A stretch of 64,000 bases of DNA from Gallaecimonas mangrovi (GTDB taxonomy: Bacteria > Pseudomonadota > Gammaproteobacteria > Enterobacterales > Gallaecimonadaceae), in the NCBI RefSeq assembly GCF_003367375.1, contig NZ_CP031416.1:317501-381500 (forward strand). The letters run 5' to 3'. The notes under the pieces are model-generated. The model ran no database searches. It was given only the letters and a program-made list of their open reading frames with translations, and was not told where the DNA came from. This document shows, piece after piece, positions 8,740 through 18,181 of the stretch (position 1 is the first letter of the stretch; each line of letters begins with the position of its first letter). The position numbers and the translations under genes are program-made.

Positions 8740-11075
8740 ATGGACAGACGATACTTTCTACAATCCATGGCGGCGGCAACAGCCGCGCTAGCGGTAACGG
8801 ATGCCAATGCCGGCGAGTTGGCCGGTCAAGTACTGGGCCAGCCGAAGCTGCAACCCCTTTCCAGCCTCGACCTTAGCGGCTACAGCAAGCTTTGCGACTT
8901 TGATGATAAAGGCAAAAAGTGGGCGGTTTATGAAAACCTCAATGCCCAAGATGGCGCTTTGGTCTTTAGCCATGGCAAAGAGGCGGTGGTATTGGCTAAG
9001 CGGGTAGAAGCCACCTTTGCCAGTGATACCCAACCGTATCTGGGCATGCCGCTGGCAAAAGTGGCCATGAGCGATGCCGACCTTCTGGCTGACCAGCTAC
9101 TAGCCAAAGGCGAGCCAGACGAGCAGCAAGTGAAAACGGCGGCTCCGCCAGTTGCTTCAAAGCTTAATGCTGAAGATTACGGCGGCCGTCTGCCATGGAT
9201 CAGTTTCGTTGGCACCCGCCAATGCGATGACACCATGATGGTGTACCCCAATGGCCGCACCCGTACGTATCATCCGCGCCAGGTATTAAAAGGTGCCGGT
9301 GACGACACCTTAGCGGCTAAACGATTTGAAGGGCTGATTGGGGGTTGGATGCCAGCGGTGCATAAGGTGATCCCCCTGGGTGATGGCCGCTACTACGACT
9401 TAATCGTGTTCGCCGATGTCGATGCCAATGACCGCTTTATGGCGCAAACCTGGCATCGCTCAGCCCTTATGAAAAACGGTAAGGTGCTGGAAGTACACTA
9501 CGGCCACAGTTACCCGGCGTATCCGCCCAGAAGGGAGCCGCCCAAAGCCGAGCAGTTTTACCAAGCGCTGCTGCACTTTTGTGGATATTGGCAAACGCTG
9601 TTGAGTGATATGGCCAAAACGCAGCTACCAGACCAAAGCTGGGCGACATGGCGCGTTTTGCCTTTGCCCGCGAATTGGTGGTGCGCCCCGATGGCAGTTA
9701 CCCCAAATATGGCGCCGTTGATCGCGATTATTACGGCCCCGAATACGATGGCTTTCAAGACACCTTTACCAGCTCCTTGTATGCCAACTTAGAATGGGGG
9801 CGCTTTGAGCAAGCTAAAACCGTGCTAGACGGTTACTTCACCGACTTTGTTTATGACGATGGCATGATCAACATGCGCGGCCCGGAAACGGCGCAGTTCG
9901 GTTTAACCTTGTCGCTACTGGCGCGTTATTTTGCCTATACCGGTGACAAAGCGCTGCTGGTTAAGCACCAGCATAAAATCGTCGCCACCGTTAATATCTT
10001 GATTGAACTGCACGATAAAAGCTTGGCCCTGGCACAGTCTGATAGAGGCTACGGCCTTATTCATGGCTGGAACGAGTCAGATGCTTGCCTGTTTGAAGAT
10101 CCGTCTATCTGGTGGAAACCTTACTATGCCAATAGCGCCATGACGGTGCGTGGCTTTAAAGATATCAGTGCCATTTGGCCGAAGATAAGCCACCAGGGCA
10201 AGGCGCAAACCAAGCATTGGCTAGCACGGGCCGAGCAACTGCAAAATCAGCTTGAGCAAACCCTAAAAGCCAACATTCGCTATGACATGCAGCCGCCTTA
10301 CATCGGGCCACTGCCGGGGGTAAAACTCACCTTCCGCCAAGCGCTGGCTAAAAACGACCCCAGCGAACAAGGCTGGCCACACCGCGCCTATGCGGAATTA
10401 CTGCACGCCGATGTATTGCCGAATAAACTGGCGAATCTGGTGATTGACTGTATGCGCGCCTATGGCGCAACCAGCATGGGGGTGGTTGCCAATATCACGG
10501 CGCCCAATCCCCGTGAACGTAATTTACTGGGCTTTATTTCCTACGGTTATGCCCAGCAGCTGTTACGTCTTGACCGCATCGATGAATACCTGCTCTTTAT
10601 GTATGCCCATCGCCACCACGCCCACACGCCAGGCAGTTGGACGGCCGGTGAGGTGACCGACATCAGTGGCGGTATGCCGCTATTTTGTATGCCGGCCCAA
10701 TTAACCATTCCACTGCTGCTGCGCTGGACCTTGGTTTTTGACCAAGATGAGCACTTATATTTGGGGCGTGCTCTGCCCCATGCCTGGTTACTCAGTGGCG
10801 ATGAAGTTAGCTGCAAGGAGATGCCAACTGCTTGGGGGAAAACCGCCTTTTCTCTGCGCTTTGATAAAGAAAAAGGCCAGCTTCTCGGCCAAGTGACCTT
10901 GCCCAGCGGCTCGCCAAAGGCAACGCTACTGACACTGCGACTGCCTAAAGGTAAACGCTGGTCGAAAGTGCGCATTGCCGGCAACGTTGTGGCTGCCAGC
11001 GGCCCCAATCAAGACCGCTTTGAGGTACCCGCCAAACCCGGTGCAACGGTGAGCGTGCAGGCAGATTTGGCCTGA
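8740..11075 (+). pseudogene. Tat-exported (alpha/alpha)6 glycosidase-like protein, split by a frameshift
   Basis: Two adjoining frames read as one protein of about 778 aa: 8740 to about 9645, then about 9646-11075 in a different frame. The join falls at PDQSWA followed by MARFAFARELV, and one added base near 9644 would make the frame continuous. The N-terminus has a twin-arginine motif (DRRYFLQ) and a hydrophobic stretch ending ANA, so export by the Tat system is expected. The second half shows repeated helical hairpins (for example YDGFQDTF, GWNESDACLFEDPS) and a C-terminal beta-sandwich, as in six-hairpin glycosidases. No family is assigned. Its place opposite the GH81 glucanase supports a role in glycan breakdown. 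The rest of the frame is clean, so either the mutation is recent or there is a sequencing error. Confidence 0.75.
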
Positions 11076-11076
11076 C

Positions 11077-11103
11077 AAAAGCCACCTTCGGGTGGCTTTT
11101 TTA
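11077..11103 (+). terminator. rho-independent terminator
   Basis: Perfect 10-bp stem AAAAGCCACC / GGTGGCTTTT closed by a stable TTCG tetraloop, followed by TT. It starts one base after the stop of the glycosidase-like gene. Confidence 0.9.
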
Positions 11104-11170
11104 TCACTTAGCATAACGGCCACTTGTACTGAGCTACGCTTGTAAGCAACAGCCAAACAAGAGGCTATTT

Positions 11171-12055
11171 ATGGCGCATTATCAAAGCAAAGGAGTGCGG
11201 CTTGGGTTAGTGGCATGGTCTTTTTCAGTGGCGGCTAACAGCGCTGTGATGTCCGCGTCAGCTTTCACCCAGTACTCCGTTCATTACCTTACGCAGCACC
11301 ACCCCAATAAGCAGGTTTCAGCGCCATCAGACCTGACGCTAGAACTAGGACAAGGAAGTCATACTCAGCAAATCAATCTTCAGAATCTCTATGCTCAATA
11401 CCAGCAATCCCCCGACAAGCTAACGCTATTGGTAGCGGATTTTGATAATGCCCTTCAGCGCAGCTTTGCCCATCAAGATACGGCTTTATTAACGGCGGTT
11501 ATCCCGCTTTTAAGGGATAAAACCTACGTAGCTAACATCCAGCAGCTTGAAAGCAAAAACGGTATAACGGCACCAAACCAGCTCTACGTTGAGAAAGTAA
11601 ACGAGGAACTGTATTTGCTCTATGCCTTTGATTCGCCAGATTCTATTAGGTTGGCTAGCCATAAAGATATGGCGGCGCTGAGGCAACAAAGCCCGGATGT
11701 GAAGCAGCGCGCTTTTGCAAACTTGCTGACACGGATGCCCGACATTCGGGTTAAGCCGCTTGGTGAAAAGGATCTGTTGGTATTAACCGCCGACGGTAAT
11801 TTTGAGTCGTCGTTACTGCTCTATGGCGCGCTTTGGGATCATAAAAACTTCGATGTGAAGGGCGATATTGTGGTGTTTGTGCCGGCCAGAAATGTGGTGC
11901 TGGTAACCGGCTCAAAAGACACCGCTGCTATCGCCCATGCCAAGGCGTTGGTGAATAGCCGGAACTGGTCTTATGGCATTTCGCGCCAGGCTTTCATTAA
12001 AACCGCACAAGGCTGGCGGGTATTAACAGCCTCGGAGCAGGCCGCCACCCGTTAA
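11171..12055 (+). CDS. DUF1444-like exported protein of unknown function
   Basis: 294 aa. The middle segment (LYLLYAFDSPDSIRLASHKDM and a following ANLL stretch) resembles DUF1444/YtpQ proteins, which carry a similar LPDSMRFV-like motif; this assignment is from memory of the family pattern. The N-terminal 31 residues are moderately hydrophobic and end in AANSAVMSASA, a possible signal peptide. AAGAGG at 11158-11163 sits seven bases before ATG and supports the start. No enzymatic residues can be named. It is followed by an M14 carboxypeptidase gene 53 bases downstream on the same strand, possibly co-transcribed. Confidence 0.7.
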   Translation: MAHYQSKGVRLGLVAWSFSVAANSAVMSASAFTQYSVHYLTQHHPNKQVSAPSDLTLELGQGSHTQQINLQNLYAQYQQSPDKLTLLVADFDNALQRSFAHQDTALLTAVIPLLRDKTYVANIQQLESKNGITAPNQLYVEKVNEELYLLYAFDSPDSIRLASHKDMAALRQQSPDVKQRAFANLLTRMPDIRVKPLGEKDLLVLTADGNFESSLLLYGALWDHKNFDVKGDIVVFVPARNVVLVTGSKDTAAIAHAKALVNSRNWSYGISRQAFIKTAQGWRVLTASEQAATR

Positions 12056-12108
12056 CGCCTTAATTCTGATAGGCTGTGGCTTTGTTTCGAGTCTGTTTGG
12101 GACTGTTT

Positions 12109-13014
12109 ATGACCTACCATATTGGTACCCCTGGCCAGCCTTGGGGTGAGCAAGAAAAAGCCCAGTGGCTTAGTGAGCGGCAACGGCAACGCAGCTATCA
12201 AGACGAAGTCGTCAGCGCTGTGCATGCTTTGGCAAGTGACTTTGAACTGGTGCAGTACGGCGCCTTGAGTTACGACCCAGAGCGCTACCCTTTACTGGCA
12301 CTAAAATCCCGCAATTGGCAAGCCGATAAGCCATTCGTACTGGTCACTGGTGGTATGCATGGCTATGAAACCAGTGGCGTGCAAGGAGCCATCGCCTTTG
12401 CCAGGGATAAAGCCAAACAGTATGCCAAGCAGGTTAATTTGCTGATTTGCCCTTGCATCAGTCCTTGGGGATACGAGGTTATTAACCGCTGGAACCCCAA
12501 CGCCTTGGACCCTAACCGCTCATTTGTTGCCAACAGCCAAGCCGAAGAAGCCGCTGCCCTGCAAAAATTAGTGGCTGACCTTGGCGTGAGCTTTCTTTGT
12601 CATATGGACCTGCACGAAACCACCGACAGCGATGAATCGGAGTTTCGCCCGGCCCTGGCGGCCCGGGACGGTAAAGCTTTTGAGCCCGGCACCATTCCTG
12701 ATGGTTTTTATGTGGTGGATAACACCGAGAGTCCACAGCCGGCCTTTCAAAAGGCCATTATTGATGCCGTGGCGAAGGTGACGCACATTGCTCCTGCCGA
12801 CCCCGACGGCACCATCATTGGTTCACCGGTGGTAGCCCCTGGCGTTATCGAGTATCCGCTGAAAAAGCTTGGCCTTTGTGCCAGCGTCACCGGCGCGCCA
12901 TACAGCTGTACCACAGAGGTGTACCCTGATAGCCCTAAGGCAACGCCTGAAATCTGTAATGCTGCGCAAGTGGCGGCAGTTTGTGGTGCTTTAGACTACC
13001 TGCTTAAAGGTTAA
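12109..13014 (+). CDS. M14 family zinc carboxypeptidase
   Basis: 301-aa metallocarboxypeptidase-like protein. It has the M14 zinc motif HGYE (His84, Glu87), the NPNALDPNRSF block that corresponds to the substrate carboxylate-binding region, and the third ligand in HMDLHE (His169). The catalytic Glu is probably in TTEVYPD near the C-terminus. There is no signal peptide, so it is presumably cytoplasmic and acts on peptides. The frame opens at GTG 12076, but GGGA before ATG 12109 and the family-like MTYHIGTPG start favour 12109. The exact substrate is not deducible. Confidence 0.85.
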   Translation: MTYHIGTPGQPWGEQEKAQWLSERQRQRSYQDEVVSAVHALASDFELVQYGALSYDPERYPLLALKSRNWQADKPFVLVTGGMHGYETSGVQGAIAFARDKAKQYAKQVNLLICPCISPWGYEVINRWNPNALDPNRSFVANSQAEEAAALQKLVADLGVSFLCHMDLHETTDSDESEFRPALAARDGKAFEPGTIPDGFYVVDNTESPQPAFQKAIIDAVAKVTHIAPADPDGTIIGSPVVAPGVIEYPLKKLGLCASVTGAPYSCTTEVYPDSPKATPEICNAAQVAAVCGALDYLLKG

Positions 13015-13189
13015 CAGCGGCCCTGTTATAGGGTTGGTTATTGGCGGTACATCTTGTCACTTATTGCGAAAGTGGGGAGCCTGCCGCCAAAATTTCATCG
13101 CACTTTTAAACGCCACAGTTTTGAGTCGCTGACCTTTTTAGTGGCTGCTTGAACGCCGGTTGCTGCCCTTTTCGCTCTGGGATAAGGTA

Positions 13190-13693
13190 ATGATATTGCT
13201 TAATAAGAGCTCGCTTTACATGCCGTCATTTGCCAGATTGGCTTGCCTCTTTGTTGCAGCATCATTGATGGCGGGTTGTGTCACAACCACGATGGTCAGC
13301 ACCAATCCGCAGTGTGAAGCGGAGTCCACCAATGGCAGCCTGCTTGCCGGCTTGAAGTGGAATTTTCGCAGTAAAGATTGGGACCATGCGCGTAAAGCGC
13401 GGGACTGGGACTTAATGGTACAAACGCTCTACAGCTCGCAAGAAAAGCCTGTGGTGTCTCTGGCGCGTATGCAACAAATGGCTAATCAGGTGCAGGCTCT
13501 GGACTTGGCATCCGATATGAAAGGTTCGATGAAAGCCTTTGGTAATGTGTTTGCCGCACAGTGTGAGCTTCGTGTTGCTGGCAAGAAGCCACACCTGTTG
13601 AACGATGTGACGCAGGGTCTATTGGCTTGCCCTCTTCAGACCTCTGGCCAGAAAGCCATCAATTGTATAAAAGGCGTACTACTGGCAGAGTAA
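13190..13693 (+). CDS. putative lipoprotein, unknown function
   Basis: 167 aa from ATG 13190. A hydrophobic N-terminal segment ends in SLMAGC, a lipobox-like site (Met rather than Leu/Val/Ile at -3), so a lipid-anchored periplasmic protein is likely. The mature part has four further cysteines and no family I recognise. The frame opens at TTG 13160; ATG 13190 has AAGG only a few bases upstream, and ATG 13220 (MPSFARL) with AAGAG is a real alternative. It is isolated between the M14 gene and a CheY-CheC gene. Confidence 0.65.
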   Translation: MILLNKSSLYMPSFARLACLFVAASLMAGCVTTTMVSTNPQCEAESTNGSLLAGLKWNFRSKDWDHARKARDWDLMVQTLYSSQEKPVVSLARMQQMANQVQALDLASDMKGSMKAFGNVFAAQCELRVAGKKPHLLNDVTQGLLACPLQTSGQKAINCIKGVLLAE

Positions 13694-13826
13694 CTGCCGA
13701 AAAAGGCAATAACACCTTCCTTTAGCCGGAAACAGGCGAATTCCCAGCAAATGCGTAATACTTCCTTTGCTAAACAGCCACTTCCTTTCTAGGCTTTTCC
13801 CTATAACCGCCTACCAAGAAGGCCTT

Positions 13827-14864
13827 ATGGCAACCAAAATCCTCATCTGTGATGACTCGGGAATGGCCCGCAAACAAATGGCGCGTTCTCTACCCAAGGA
13901 TTGGGACCTGGACATTCATTTTGCAAAGGATGGCAGGGAAGGGCTGCAAGTCATAAAAACTGCAAAGCCCGCACTGTTGTTTCTGGATTTGAATATGCCC
14001 GATGTTGACGGCTATCAAGTGCTGGAAGTGCTGCAGCGCGCCAACATTACATTGCCGGTGATCGTGGTCTCGGGGGATATTCAAGACGAAGCGCATCGCC
14101 GGGTAATGTCACTGGGTGCACTGGCCTTTATTAAAAAGCCGATGGAGCCTGATAAGCTGGCGGCGGCTTTGGCGGCAACCGGGCTTTATCAGGCCGCTTT
14201 GGCCTCAGCCAGTGAGCCTGCCACAGCCCCAAGCCCAACCATTCCTAGCACCAGTGAGCAACCGGCAGAACTGACACTTTCGCCAGAGTTTCGTGATGGC
14301 TATCAGGAAGTGGTTAATGTGGCCATGGGCCAGGCCGGTGCCATGCTGGCACAAATGCTGGGTATTTTCGTCAAGCTACCGATCCCCAAAGTGGATTTAT
14401 TGGAACTGAGCGAGCTGCAAATGGCCTTGCAGTCTGCGATGTCGGACCGGGTGTCGGCAATTTGCCAGGGGTTTATTGGCCCGGGGATCTCCGGTGAAGC
14501 CTTGCTGCTGCTGGACGATGCCGACATGGGGGATATGGCCAAACTGTTAAAATTCGACGGCGAAGTGACCAACATTGCCGAGATTGAGCTTTTGACGGAT
14601 ATCGCCAATGTGTTGGTCAGTGCTTGCCTGTCAGGCCTTGCCGAACAGCTTGATATTCGTTTTTGCCAAGGGCATCCGGTGGTGCTTGGCTTGCACCGGG
14701 ATCTCGACGACCTATTAAAGCACGCCCGTTCCTGGCAGCGCATTTTGGCGGTAGAGATAAGCTATGGCCTGGAAGATTACAACCTGACCTTTGATTTGCT
14801 GCTGTTGCTGGAAGAAAGCTCCATCCATACCCTCAATTACAAAATTGCCCACCTGTTGGAGTAA
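13827..14864 (+). CDS. response regulator with CheC-type phosphatase domain
   Basis: 345 aa. Residues 1-125 are a CheY-like receiver with the acidic pocket Asp9-Asp10, phospho-acceptor Asp54 (LFLDLNMPD) and the KKP lysine. A Ser/Pro/Thr-rich linker follows (about 130-160). Residues 160-345 look like CheC, a CheY-P phosphatase, with two active-site signatures: DGYQEVVN (D-x3-E-x2-N) and TDIAN, an E-to-D variant followed by Pro at the expected distance. AAGAAGG before ATG 13827 fixes the start. The PAS gene begins three bases after the stop, so the pair is almost certainly co-transcribed. It may couple phosphatase activity to a chemotaxis or c-di-GMP circuit; no cheA or cheY lies in the window. 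Confidence 0.85.
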   Translation: MATKILICDDSGMARKQMARSLPKDWDLDIHFAKDGREGLQVIKTAKPALLFLDLNMPDVDGYQVLEVLQRANITLPVIVVSGDIQDEAHRRVMSLGALAFIKKPMEPDKLAAALAATGLYQAALASASEPATAPSPTIPSTSEQPAELTLSPEFRDGYQEVVNVAMGQAGAMLAQMLGIFVKLPIPKVDLLELSELQMALQSAMSDRVSAICQGFIGPGISGEALLLLDDADMGDMAKLLKFDGEVTNIAEIELLTDIANVLVSACLSGLAEQLDIRFCQGHPVVLGLHRDLDDLLKHARSWQRILAVEISYGLEDYNLTFDLLLLLEESSIHTLNYKIAHLLE

Positions 14865-14867
14865 ACC

Positions 14868-15308
14868 ATGAGTGCATTGTCTGAACTCAATGAGATCCAC
14901 TGGTTGGTGGAGCTTTTGCAAAACGTCGATGTTGGCATGATGGTGCTCGACAAAGAGTACAAGGTGCAAAGCTGGAACGGCTTTTTAGAAAACCACAGCG
15001 GCATGCTGCCCAGCCAAGTGAAGGGCAAAGTCTTGTTTGACGTTTTCCCCGAGCTTGACCCTAATTGGTTTGCCCGTAAGGCAGCGATGGTTTTTACCTT
15101 AAAAAGCCGCGCCTTTGTCACCTGGGAACAGCGCCCCTATTTGCTTAAATTCAACAACTACCGGCCCATCACCGGTACTGCTGAATTTATGTATCAGAAC
15201 GTGACCTTATTCCCCATCACCGGCTTAACCGGTGAGGTGAGTCATATGGCGGTGCTGATTTACGACATGACAGACGTGGTGTTGGCGCGTCAGGACACTA
15301 ATAAATAA
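14868..15308 (+). CDS. single-domain PAS sensor protein
   Basis: 146 aa made of one PAS domain: NVDVGMMVLD, the YKVQSWNGFLENHSG block and a final VLIYDMTDV strand. It has no output domain. In remembered relatives of this gene pair the PAS protein often continues into a diguanylate cyclase, so this may be a naturally short partner or a truncated one. Its 3' end overlaps the last 19 bases of a small membrane-protein gene on the other strand. Ligand unknown. Confidence 0.8.
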   Translation: MSALSELNEIHWLVELLQNVDVGMMVLDKEYKVQSWNGFLENHSGMLPSQVKGKVLFDVFPELDPNWFARKAAMVFTLKSRAFVTWEQRPYLLKFNNYRPITGTAEFMYQNVTLFPITGLTGEVSHMAVLIYDMTDVVLARQDTNK

Positions 15309-15433
15309 AGCACCAAGCCAAAGCTGCCAAACAAGCAGGCGCCGAAAAGCAAGGTTATGCCTAACGAAGGGGAGTATTGCTGCTCGGGTGCGACAGGGCT
15401 CTGCCGATTTTGCTCTGAGGCGGGTTTACTCAT
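15290..15433 (-). CDS. small single-span membrane protein
   Basis: 47 aa from ATG 15433, with AAAGGA five bases upstream. The N-terminal half is polar (KPASEQNRQSPVAPEQQ); the C-terminal half is one hydrophobic helix ending at the stop. The gene overlaps the 3' end of the PAS gene tail to tail. The frame can be extended to 15481, but the ribosome binding site favours the short form. Function unknown. Supported by the start signals and a credible membrane helix only. Confidence 0.6.
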   Translation of the reverse strand: MSKPASEQNRQSPVAPEQQYSPSLGITLLFGACLFGSFGLVLYLLVS

Positions 15434-15504
15434 TGGAATCCTTTCCAGTTGCGTAACAAGTTGATAATTAATAAAGAACAATTATCTTGTTCTAGCGATA
15501 GTAG

Positions 15505-15542
15505 TGCAGCAGCATCGCTTTGCCAAGTTAGATGCTGCTGCA
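15505..15542. repeat. 12-bp inverted repeat downstream of ppc
   Basis: TGCAGCAGCATC and GATGCTGCTGCA form a perfect 12-bp stem with a 14-nt loop, starting 16 bases after the ppc stop (on the minus strand). No T run follows, so it is a candidate 3' stem or weak terminator for ppc rather than a standard intrinsic terminator. Confidence 0.6.
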
Positions 15543-15557
15543 TTAGTTAGCCGAAAA

Positions 15558-18170
15558 TTAGCCGGTATTGCGCATACCTGCTGCTATCCCCGCCATGGTG
15601 ATCATCAACGCCTGACGCACCGACTCGGGTGCTTGTTCTGCGGCCCGTGCCCGGCGCAGCAGTTCGGCCTGCAAAATATTAAGCGGGTCGGTATAGGGGT
15701 TACGCAACTTAATGGATTCTTGTAGCCAAGGGTCCTGGTCCATCAGGTATTCCTCTTTCGACAGGGTCAGCAAGGTATGGATGCCTTCATGCAGCAAGGC
15801 TCTTAGCTGTTTACCCAATGGCCAAAGCTGCTGTGGTACCAGGCGTTGGTCATAATAAGCCGACAGTTCCGAGTCGGTTTTCATGTACACCATTTCCAGC
15901 ATATCGAGCCGCGCTTTAAAAAACGGCCAACTCTGATACAGGGTTTCCAGTTCTTGCTGGCGGCCCGCTTCCAGCATGTTGCGAAGCGCTTGGCCTGCGC
16001 CCAGCCAGGCAGGCAGCATCAGCCGGTTTTGGGTCCAGGAGAAGATCCACGGAATAGCCCTTAGCGACTCGACGCCGCCATCGGGGCGGCGTTTGGACGG
16101 TCGGCTCCCCAATGGCAAGCTGGCCAGTTCTTGCTCTGGTGTGGCAGCGCGAAAATACGGCACAAAATCTTTATGGCCACGCACGACAGCGCGATATGCA
16201 GTGCAAGCATCATCTGCCATGGTATCCATCACCTGGCGCCAGCTCTGCTGTGGCTGTGGCGGCGGGGCGAGCTGCGCCTCTAAGACCGCCGTGATGTAAA
16301 TCATCAGGCTATTGACGGCGATGGCGGGTTGGCCAAATTTAAAGCGGATCATCTCCCCTTGTTCGGTCACCCTAAGGCCACCGTCTACCGACCCTGGCGG
16401 TTGTGACAATATTGCCCCTTGCGCCGGGCCGCCGCCGCGGCCAATGGAACCGCCGCGGCCGTGGAAAAGCCGCAGTGTTACACCGCGTTCGCTGCCAATA
16501 TTCACCAACGCTTCCTGCGCGCGATACTGGGCCCAGGCCGCAGCAATAACCCCTGCGTCTTTCGCCGAATCAGAATAACCAATCATCACTTCCTGATGAC
16601 TGTTGGCGTACTCACGATACCAAGGCACATCCAGCAGGGCGCTAATGACATCAGCGGCATTATTGAGGTCATCCAGGGTTTCAAAAAGTGGGGCTATGGG
16701 CATGGGCCATTGCATACCAGCCTCTTTGAAAAAGAGTGCCACGGCTAATACATCTGACGGTTGTGACGCCATTGAAATAATGTAAATACCAAGCGCTTCC
16801 TTGGGTTGGCGGGCCACCACATCGAAGGTGTCGAGCACTTCTTTGGTGTCTTCACCTGGTTGCCAGTTGCGGGGAATAAGCGGCCGTTTGGAATTGAGTT
16901 CATTGAGTAAAAACTGCTGGCGTTTTGGCTCGTCCCATTCAAGGTAAGACCCCAGCCCAACATATTGGGTGATTTCGTCAATGGCTTCGGCATGGCGGCC
17001 CGAATCCTGGCGTATATCCAGGCGGATCAGGTTCAAGCCAAAGCAGCGTACGCGGATGATCATGTCCAGCAGCGGGCCGTCGGCAATTTGCTCCATCTTG
17101 CACTCATAAAGGCTCTTATGTACGGCCAAAAGAGGTGCTAGGAAGTCTTGGTCTTGCCAAAGAATATTGCTGTCGTCGGCCTGCTCGCCTTTCAAGGTGG
17201 CTTCAATGTAGGCCAGGGTATTACGAAGCTGGGTGCGCACCTTGCGAAGGGCAACCCGGTAGGGTTCTTTGCTGTGTTCGCCCATGGCCATCACTTCGGC
17301 ATTGGCCTGGTGCATCGACAGTTCGGAGATAATGGGGCTGATGTCCCGCAAGAACAAGTCGGCAGCCGTCCAACGGGCCAGCAGTAATACCCGTTCGGTG
17401 ATTTTGGCGGTGACATTGGGGTTACCGTCGCGATCGCCACCCATCCAGGACGCAAAGCGCACCGGGCTTTTATCCCAAGGGAGTTCCACCTCGTATTGCC
17501 CAAGCTTGGCATTGCATTGGCGGATAAAGTCGGGCACGGCTTGCCATAACGCATTCTCAACGGTGGCAAAGCCCCACTTGGCTTCATCCACTGGTGTCGG
17601 GCGGCCGCCACGTATTTCATTGGTATGCCAAGCCTGGGCAATAAGCTGGCGCAGGCGGTCTTGCCATTTTTGTTGTTCACTGGTGCCGATGTTGGGGTTT
17701 TCCAATACCCGCAGACATTCAGAAATTTCGTCATATTTCACAATCAAGGTACGGCGTGTCACCTCGGTGGGATGGGCGGTCAGCACCAACTCGATATCGA
17801 GATCTTTTATTACCTGCGGCAGCTTCGCCTTTTGGCTGTCATCAAGGCCGCTGAGCAGCTCGTCAAGCCGGCGGCTGACGCTGTCCATATTATTGGTGGC
17901 GCTGTAATGCTGCTCGGCGATATTGGCCAGGTTCAAAAACTGGTTAAAGGCTCGGGCTACCGGTACCAGTTCATCGTCTGGCAAGCTGGTCAAGGTTTCC
18001 AGTAACTCATCGCGCCGGGCACGGTCGCCAAAACGGGCCGCTTTGGCCAATTGGCGAATGGCTTCGATACGGTCTAAGCAGGCTTCACCTTGGTCATGGG
18101 CAATGGTTTGGCCCAGCATGTCGCCGAGCATATGAACTTGTCGCTTGAGCGCGCCGTATTGGTCCGCCAT
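15558..18170 (-). CDS. ppc: phosphoenolpyruvate carboxylase
   Basis: 870 aa, the usual bacterial length. It converts PEP and bicarbonate to oxaloacetate, replenishing the TCA cycle. Seen: the catalytic His block LTAHPTEV, the second signature GYSDSAKDAG, the glycine-rich FHGRGGSIGRGGGP loop and the invariant C-terminal MRNTG. A strong AAAGGAGGA site lies upstream of ATG 18170. In E. coli ppc is next to argE; here two genes (ghrA-like and terC-like) sit between them on the same strand. Confidence 0.98.
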   Translation of the reverse strand: MADQYGALKRQVHMLGDMLGQTIAHDQGEACLDRIEAIRQLAKAARFGDRARRDELLETLTSLPDDELVPVARAFNQFLNLANIAEQHYSATNNMDSVSRRLDELLSGLDDSQKAKLPQVIKDLDIELVLTAHPTEVTRRTLIVKYDEISECLRVLENPNIGTSEQQKWQDRLRQLIAQAWHTNEIRGGRPTPVDEAKWGFATVENALWQAVPDFIRQCNAKLGQYEVELPWDKSPVRFASWMGGDRDGNPNVTAKITERVLLLARWTAADLFLRDISPIISELSMHQANAEVMAMGEHSKEPYRVALRKVRTQLRNTLAYIEATLKGEQADDSNILWQDQDFLAPLLAVHKSLYECKMEQIADGPLLDMIIRVRCFGLNLIRLDIRQDSGRHAEAIDEITQYVGLGSYLEWDEPKRQQFLLNELNSKRPLIPRNWQPGEDTKEVLDTFDVVARQPKEALGIYIISMASQPSDVLAVALFFKEAGMQWPMPIAPLFETLDDLNNAADVISALLDVPWYREYANSHQEVMIGYSDSAKDAGVIAAAWAQYRAQEALVNIGSERGVTLRLFHGRGGSIGRGGGPAQGAILSQPPGSVDGGLRVTEQGEMIRFKFGQPAIAVNSLMIYITAVLEAQLAPPPQPQQSWRQVMDTMADDACTAYRAVVRGHKDFVPYFRAATPEQELASLPLGSRPSKRRPDGGVESLRAIPWIFSWTQNRLMLPAWLGAGQALRNMLEAGRQQELETLYQSWPFFKARLDMLEMVYMKTDSELSAYYDQRLVPQQLWPLGKQLRALLHEGIHTLLTLSKEEYLMDQDPWLQESIKLRNPYTDPLNILQAELLRRARAAEQAPESVRQALMITMAGIAAGMRNTG

Positions 18171-18181
18171 GGAGTCCTCCT

